From assembly GCA_002914805.1 (NCBI GenBank), contig JXTB01000061.1, forward strand, positions 750,364-814,363: a stretch of 64,000 nucleotides of DNA. Reading direction: 5' to 3'. Shown here piece after piece: positions 60,601 through 64,000 of the stretch (positions are counted from its first letter, which is position 1; the number at the start of each line of letters is the position of its first letter). The translations under genes were made by a program, and so were the position numbers. This DNA comes from Parasponia andersonii (Eukaryota > Streptophyta > Magnoliopsida > Rosales > Cannabaceae). Below the pieces are notes generated by a model, which was given only the letters and a program-made list of their open reading frames with translations, was not told the DNA's origin and did not search any database.

Positions 60601-62711
60601 ATTGCTTGAAATCAACAATCAATATACAATCGCATAACAATTAATTTCTCAAAATGAATAACTATGGTAGCACTCAGATCATTTTCGAATTTGGAGTTCT
60701 TGAGAGTCCAAAAGTAAGTCGACCTGTCATTGTTTATAATAATCTGTAATCTAAAGAACACTCTGGTAAAGTAGTCAGAGCCAAAAAAAAAAAATTATTC
60801 TTTTCAAGTGAAAAATTCAGAGACAGTTCAGACTTCAGATTATTAAGCATGCATGTAATTTTATGATTTCAGTTCAACATTGAACCAGCAATTTTACCTC
60901 TCTTATTTGATTTAACTCCAGAGAAATGAATGGTGCAATTGTAAACTACTGGGAACAAATTATGCTCTAGTGTCTTTTCAAGAACGCATAGTACCTTCTC
61001 ATTTCCCACTTATTTTCTCACTACCTGTGCAATTCACTCATTATTATACTTTAAATCTAGAAATCCAGTTTCAAAATTCCATTTTCCACAGATTCTCATA
61101 CCATCATCTCATTTGTTCAAACCAACTATCCTTTAAAAATCTACCCAACTTGCAGCTTCGATTTCCTTGAGCCAAGTAACTCTAGATTCCCATCCTCCCA
61201 ATCAAGATAGAAATTCAGATTCGCCTGCCTCTATTTTCAATAACTTAATTGCAAAGTGACGTACTGTGCTACTAAAATGTTGTGAGCATAATCAAGACAA
61301 ACAAACATTAATAAAAAAACCTAATCAAATTGGCTCTAAATTGGCTCTAAGCTTGGAGCAGACAAGCAGACAATTCCATGCATCTTAAGATACTTTGATT
61401 CAAACTACTAACTTCAACGCTAATGGCTTAAGGAATTGAATAATTTTGAAAACACAAAGTAACCTACAACAGTCCCTCCAAATAAAACAAAGAAAATATA
61501 TAAATAAAACTCTACATAATCAAAGAAAAATAGTACGGGAAGCAGAAATATAAACATGTAATCTCAAAAGTAAATAAGTTAATTAACCACAGGAGAATGA
61601 GGTTAAAGGTGGATAACCTGCAGATTTGCGCCTGTTCAGACGATTCCTGTAAAATTCCATATCAAAACTTGTTATAGCGAAGCCAAAAATACAAGAAAAA
61701 AAAATGTGAAACCATAAATATTGCTCAGTACTACCAGCATTTAGGCTAATTAAGCATTGTCATATGATCACGTGGAACCTACAAACTACGTTCCAGTGGT
61801 GTGTGATAGGGACCAAAGACGCGGTATTAGGTATCACTATTGGCTAATGTATTTTCTATCAATCAAAACAGAAACAGAAATTAATTAAGACTAAAAGAAA
61901 ACATGAAAAACCTAGAGAACGAGAAGCCCTACAAGAGAGATATAGAGCAAAAAAGAAAACTAGAAATAGACAAGTATGTAACCCCAACCTAGCACACACA
62001 AGTCAAATTCCAATCAACTACACATTTCCAATCAAAATTAAAAAGCAGAAAAGGAGTATGCTTGAACTCCTTAAAGGTTTGATGCCAACCAAGAAGCTAA
62101 ATACTTCACTTTGCTGGCTGACATTAGCAGAACTCATCTTCAGCCATTTTCTCAAAAAATTACTTCATGTCTTTCAACAGAGTGCAAATAGCACACCAAC
62201 AAAGCACTTTACCTTTCTCACTGCCACCAGGAGGACTGCAATTTCCTACCAACAAAGAAGCAGAAGACAAGAGAATAAACCCAGTAGCAACCAACCTCAG
62301 TTACCAACCGCCACCATTACCATAAAGCCACAATGGATAAATAAGTGGTCACACATTCTCTTCTAATCTTACACATCAAACACTAATGAGGTGAAAAACA
62401 AGCATAAGGCTTGTCAAACTGACGGTTATTGCATGTCCTCATCTTCCTAAGAGTAAAAAGCAAATATAAATAGAACACTTAACTTTAGATATCAGGAGAA
62501 AACACGAGAGGAATCCAAAGGACTAAAATTGTTTACCAGTGACTAATGGTATACCGACGACAAACAAACATAAAGTAAAGTACCTTTGATTGGGAGGAGC
62601 ATAGCGCTTTACAACCGTTGCTAACTCCGTTGTCATCACTTGCGCTTGTGCTTGTGCTTGTGCTTGTGTTTGTGCTTGTGCTTGCGCAGCAGTTGTAGGG
62701 TTTTCCAGCAT
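54619..62711 (-). CDS. host gene: 190-residue plant protein of unknown function (six coding exons)
   Basis: Coding exons on the minus strand are 62,711-62,584, 61,646-61,618, 59,959-59,768, 56,968-56,918, 54,890-54,823 and 54,723-54,619. All junctions are GT-AG and all phases join, giving 573 nt and TAA at 54,621-54,619. Landmarks in order: MLENPTTAAQ, an Ala-Gln repeat, ELATVVKRYAPPNQR, NRLNRRKSADRF (basic, exon 2), VPVIDHGDAGSSGLLNENP, RLIALEGCSGSEASQLLNERW, AAMQCYNDSLIEPSERP, SAWGGQFRLPHQFMAP and a C-terminal MDFLGELRRAISNS. I see no signal peptide, membrane segment or known catalytic motif. The basic RxxRRKS patch would suit nuclear localisation or phosphorylation, but that is inference. 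An in-frame ATG at 62,795 exists upstream, but a likely splice acceptor at 62,771 would leave it in the intron, so I chose 62,711. The text reads like a conserved plant protein, but I cannot name it. Confidence 0.82.
55000..56900 (-). other. host-gene intron 5
   Basis: The intron between coding exons 5 and 6 (56,917 to 54,891) contains no further exon that I can support. The open frame over 55,617-56,024 shows no domain. Confidence 0.6.
56969..59767 (-). other. host-gene intron 4 (2.8 kb)
   Basis: The longest intron. It holds a short (TACA)/(TA) microsatellite at about 58,335-58,362. The open frames at 56,921-57,382 and 57,379-57,765 lack domains and lie in spliced-out sequence. Confidence 0.6.
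59960..62583 (-). other. host-gene introns 2 and 3 flanking a 29-nt exon
   Basis: Two introns (61,617-59,960 and 62,583-61,647) surround the 29-nt exon. Neither contains an obvious transposon. Homopolymer A/T runs and pyrimidine tracts typical of plant introns are present. Confidence 0.6.
61618..61646 (-). other. 29-nt coding micro-exon
   Basis: The minus strand reads TTTACAG, then 29 bases encoding NRLNRRKSA across split codons, then GTTATC. Removing it would shift the frame, because 29 is not a multiple of three. Its inclusion joins the exon 1 (AG) and exon 3 (AT) split codons correctly, which is the main evidence that it is real. Confidence 0.75.
62640..62697 (-). repeat. hexanucleotide repeat coding for Ala-Gln
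   Basis: About eight units of GCACAA (with GCGCAA and ACACAA variants) encode (Ala-Gln)n with one Thr-Gln, residues 9-24 of the host protein. The 6-bp unit keeps frame when its length changes. Confidence 0.92.
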
Positions 62712-63367
62712 ATTTCGTTCTCTACCTTTCTTTGTCGTGTCTTCGTGAGATCTTAGACTAACTCCACCCACTAAAAAACTCTTGCAGCAATACAACTTGA
62801 GTCTTCAGATGTGGGTAGAGCTCAATGAAGGTAAATCATACGAGTAAATGTGCTGTCTCTTGCAACATACTGTTTAAATCTGTATAAGACCACAAAGCTT
62901 CCTTCTAATGCATAAAAAAAAAAACAATTGCCCACAAACAAATATAAGTCAATTAACAAAAGATATGGAGCCGCATATGAAAACATTACCAATAAATTTC
63001 TCCCAAAAGTCAAAATGGCCAAAAGAAATCAACAAGAGCAAAGCTTTCAAAAAAGAAGAAAAAAAAAAAAAAAACCAAAAGCACAACCCACATTATCGGT
63101 CAAATAAAATGAACCCACATAGAATTAACCTCACACAATCATTTGCGAATGAAGGCAGTAATGGAATAAACAAAAAGAAACAAAGAAATACCATTTCCCG
63201 TCCAAAAGGAACTTACAAAAGCAACCAATATAATTCCGAGATTTCGATAACCAAACTGAGAAATCTAAAGAAGAAGATTTCAATAAGCCACACTAATTTG
63301 TTCATTTAGAACAAAAACGCCAAATCACAAGAACTTATAGGATTTGAGGTGAAAACAAGAGGCAAAC

Positions 63368-63472
63368 CTAGAGATGAAGAAGAGAAAATAACGGCGAGAT
63401 CTGGCGGCGGCGGCGGCGAACCGGTGGCGCTGGCGACGACGATTCGGTGGTGGTGGTGGTGGCGACGTTCAT
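63368..63472 (-). CDS. upstream ORF 2 (34 residues) in the 5' UTR
   Basis: ATG at 63,472 to TAG at 63,370-63,368. It encodes MNVATTTTTESSS, then APPVRRRRRQ and a leucine-rich end. The TAG is the last codon of the exon, directly at the splice donor. If the intron were retained, the uORF would still end at the same place. It could lower translation of the main frame. Its repetitive GCC/ACC codons come from local trinucleotide repeats, so coding may be incidental. Confidence 0.45.
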   Translation of the reverse strand: MNVATTTTTESSSPAPPVRRRRRQISPLFSLLHL

Positions 63473-63486
63473 GGGAGAAGGCAAGA

Positions 63487-63522
63487 CTAGGATGGAGGAC
63501 GACGGAGGAGAGGGTTCTCCAT
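63487..63522 (-). CDS. upstream ORF 1 (11 residues) in the 5' UTR
   Basis: ATG at 63,522, sequence MENPLLRRPPS, stop at 63,489-63,487. It precedes uORF 2 by 14 nt. Whether it lies in the transcript depends on the true transcription start. Its possible role is translational tuning; there is no direct evidence. Confidence 0.4.
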   Translation of the reverse strand: MENPLLRRPPS

Positions 63523-63585
63523 CGATCACGGGGTTCACTCCACGATACGTTTTTTAGGGTGGTCTGGGGTTTAGATGACGGGTAA

Positions 63586-64000
63586 TGTTATGGGTTTGAT
63601 TTTGACCCAGTGGTTAGGAAAATAAAATGACAAGTAGTTCACTTTCTTAGACTTTAAAAATAAATAAAATAATAAAATAATGCTAGTTAGAAACGTGTCC
63701 ATCTTTTCCATCTTTTCCCATTCTCATGTCTAACTATATTTTTTGAGCTTTTAGCAAGTAATTTTTATCCTTGTTCGGTTGTTCCTTCCTCATATATTGG
63801 CTCCATTATGATTTTAGGATTTGTTTATTAATTTAATGGCCATTAAAAAGCCTTTACAAAAAATAATATAAATTTTTATGGCCTGAGTTGGATTTCGTTA
63901 GATGCATAAGACTAGAAAAAATTGGGAATGTTCACAGATAGATGATTTTTTTTTTTTTTAAAATATAGTCATCACGGCTATGTAATAAGAACGGAAAGGA
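63586..64000. promoter_or_regulatory. probable promoter region of the host gene
   Basis: AT-rich DNA upstream of the 5' UTR exon on the minus strand. I see no clear TATA box at the right distance. No other gene is visible up to the window end. Confidence 0.4.

Larger units (their letters stand above)
63368..63585 (-). other. host-gene 5' UTR exon (approximate transcription start)
   Basis: This GC- and CT-rich stretch ends with the donor CTCTAG|GTTTGCC at 63,368/63,367 and is followed by a long AT-rich intron leading to the ATG exon (likely acceptor at 62,771). Such a 5' UTR intron is common in plant housekeeping genes. The upstream end is estimated from the change to AT-rich DNA. Confidence 0.6.

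Noticed and set aside
62709..62795. Start of the host protein at the upstream ATG (62,795)
   Set aside because: A pyrimidine-rich acceptor (TTTTTTAG at 62,771) between the two ATGs would put the upstream one in the intron; the MLENPTT start is preferred, though not proven.
63349..63585. Plus-strand open frame rich in Gly, Trp and Arg
   Set aside because: It is the reverse complement of the host gene's 5' UTR exon; the Gly and Trp runs come from trinucleotide repeats there.

Overview
This is nuclear DNA from a plant, most likely a eudicot. The evidence is AT-rich noncoding DNA, GT-AG introns, and plant lineages of transposable elements (Ty3 Tat and Tekay/Del, Ty1/copia SIRE, MULE, PIF/Harbinger, hAT, L1 LINE tail). 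There are no bacterial operons, no CRISPR array and no rRNA. I cannot fix the species. About 54 kb is a nest of decayed transposons, and one ordinary host gene occupies the last 9 kb on the minus strand.

Layout. 1-4.8 kb: AT-rich DNA with a ~162-bp tandem repeat. 4.8-11.16 kb: remnant of a Ty3/gypsy Tat-lineage element, with pol on the minus strand and a degenerate coiled-coil antisense ORF on the plus strand. 11.16-14.24 kb: truncated SIRE-like copia element (long LTR, PBS, gag, start of protease) abutting the Tat RNase H. 14.24-15.3 kb: LTR-like DNA. 15.7-17.2 kb: a gene fragment split by a 1.1-kb hAT element with an 8-bp target duplication. 17,810-22,937: a complete MULE with ~150-bp terminal inverted repeats and a perfect 9-bp target duplication; it carries a broken mudrA-type transposase and, convergent to it, a spliced GRF-zinc-finger/coiled-coil/membrane-tail gene. 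23,280-28,458: a PIF/Harbinger element with both of its genes (SANT-type ORF1 and DDE transposase), two minisatellites and a LINE scrap. 29,677-40,923: a copia element with both LTRs, PBS, PPT and a decayed gag-pol, apparently enlarged by a nested LTR-like insertion. 41,646-52,343: a complete-structure Tekay/Del chromovirus on the minus strand with 3-kb LTRs, perfect TATAG target duplication, PBS and PPT, but inactive coding capacity.

Host gene (54.3-63.6 kb, minus strand). Six coding exons splice in phase to a 190-residue protein that I do not recognise by name. It has an Ala-Gln repeat near the N terminus and a 29-nt micro-exon. Its 5' UTR exon carries two upstream ORFs, and the stop codon of the second is the last codon before the splice donor.

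The most interesting candidate for an under-described system is the MULE with its GRF-type second gene. Its layout matches the convergent mudrA/mudrB arrangement of maize MuDR, but the second protein belongs to a different, recognisable zinc-finger family. Next are the antisense ORF of the Tat remnant and the subterminal minisatellites of the Harbinger element. All transposon proteins read here are broken; several catalytic residues were lost by changes that look like G-to-A or C-to-T transitions, which suggests long methylation and silencing.
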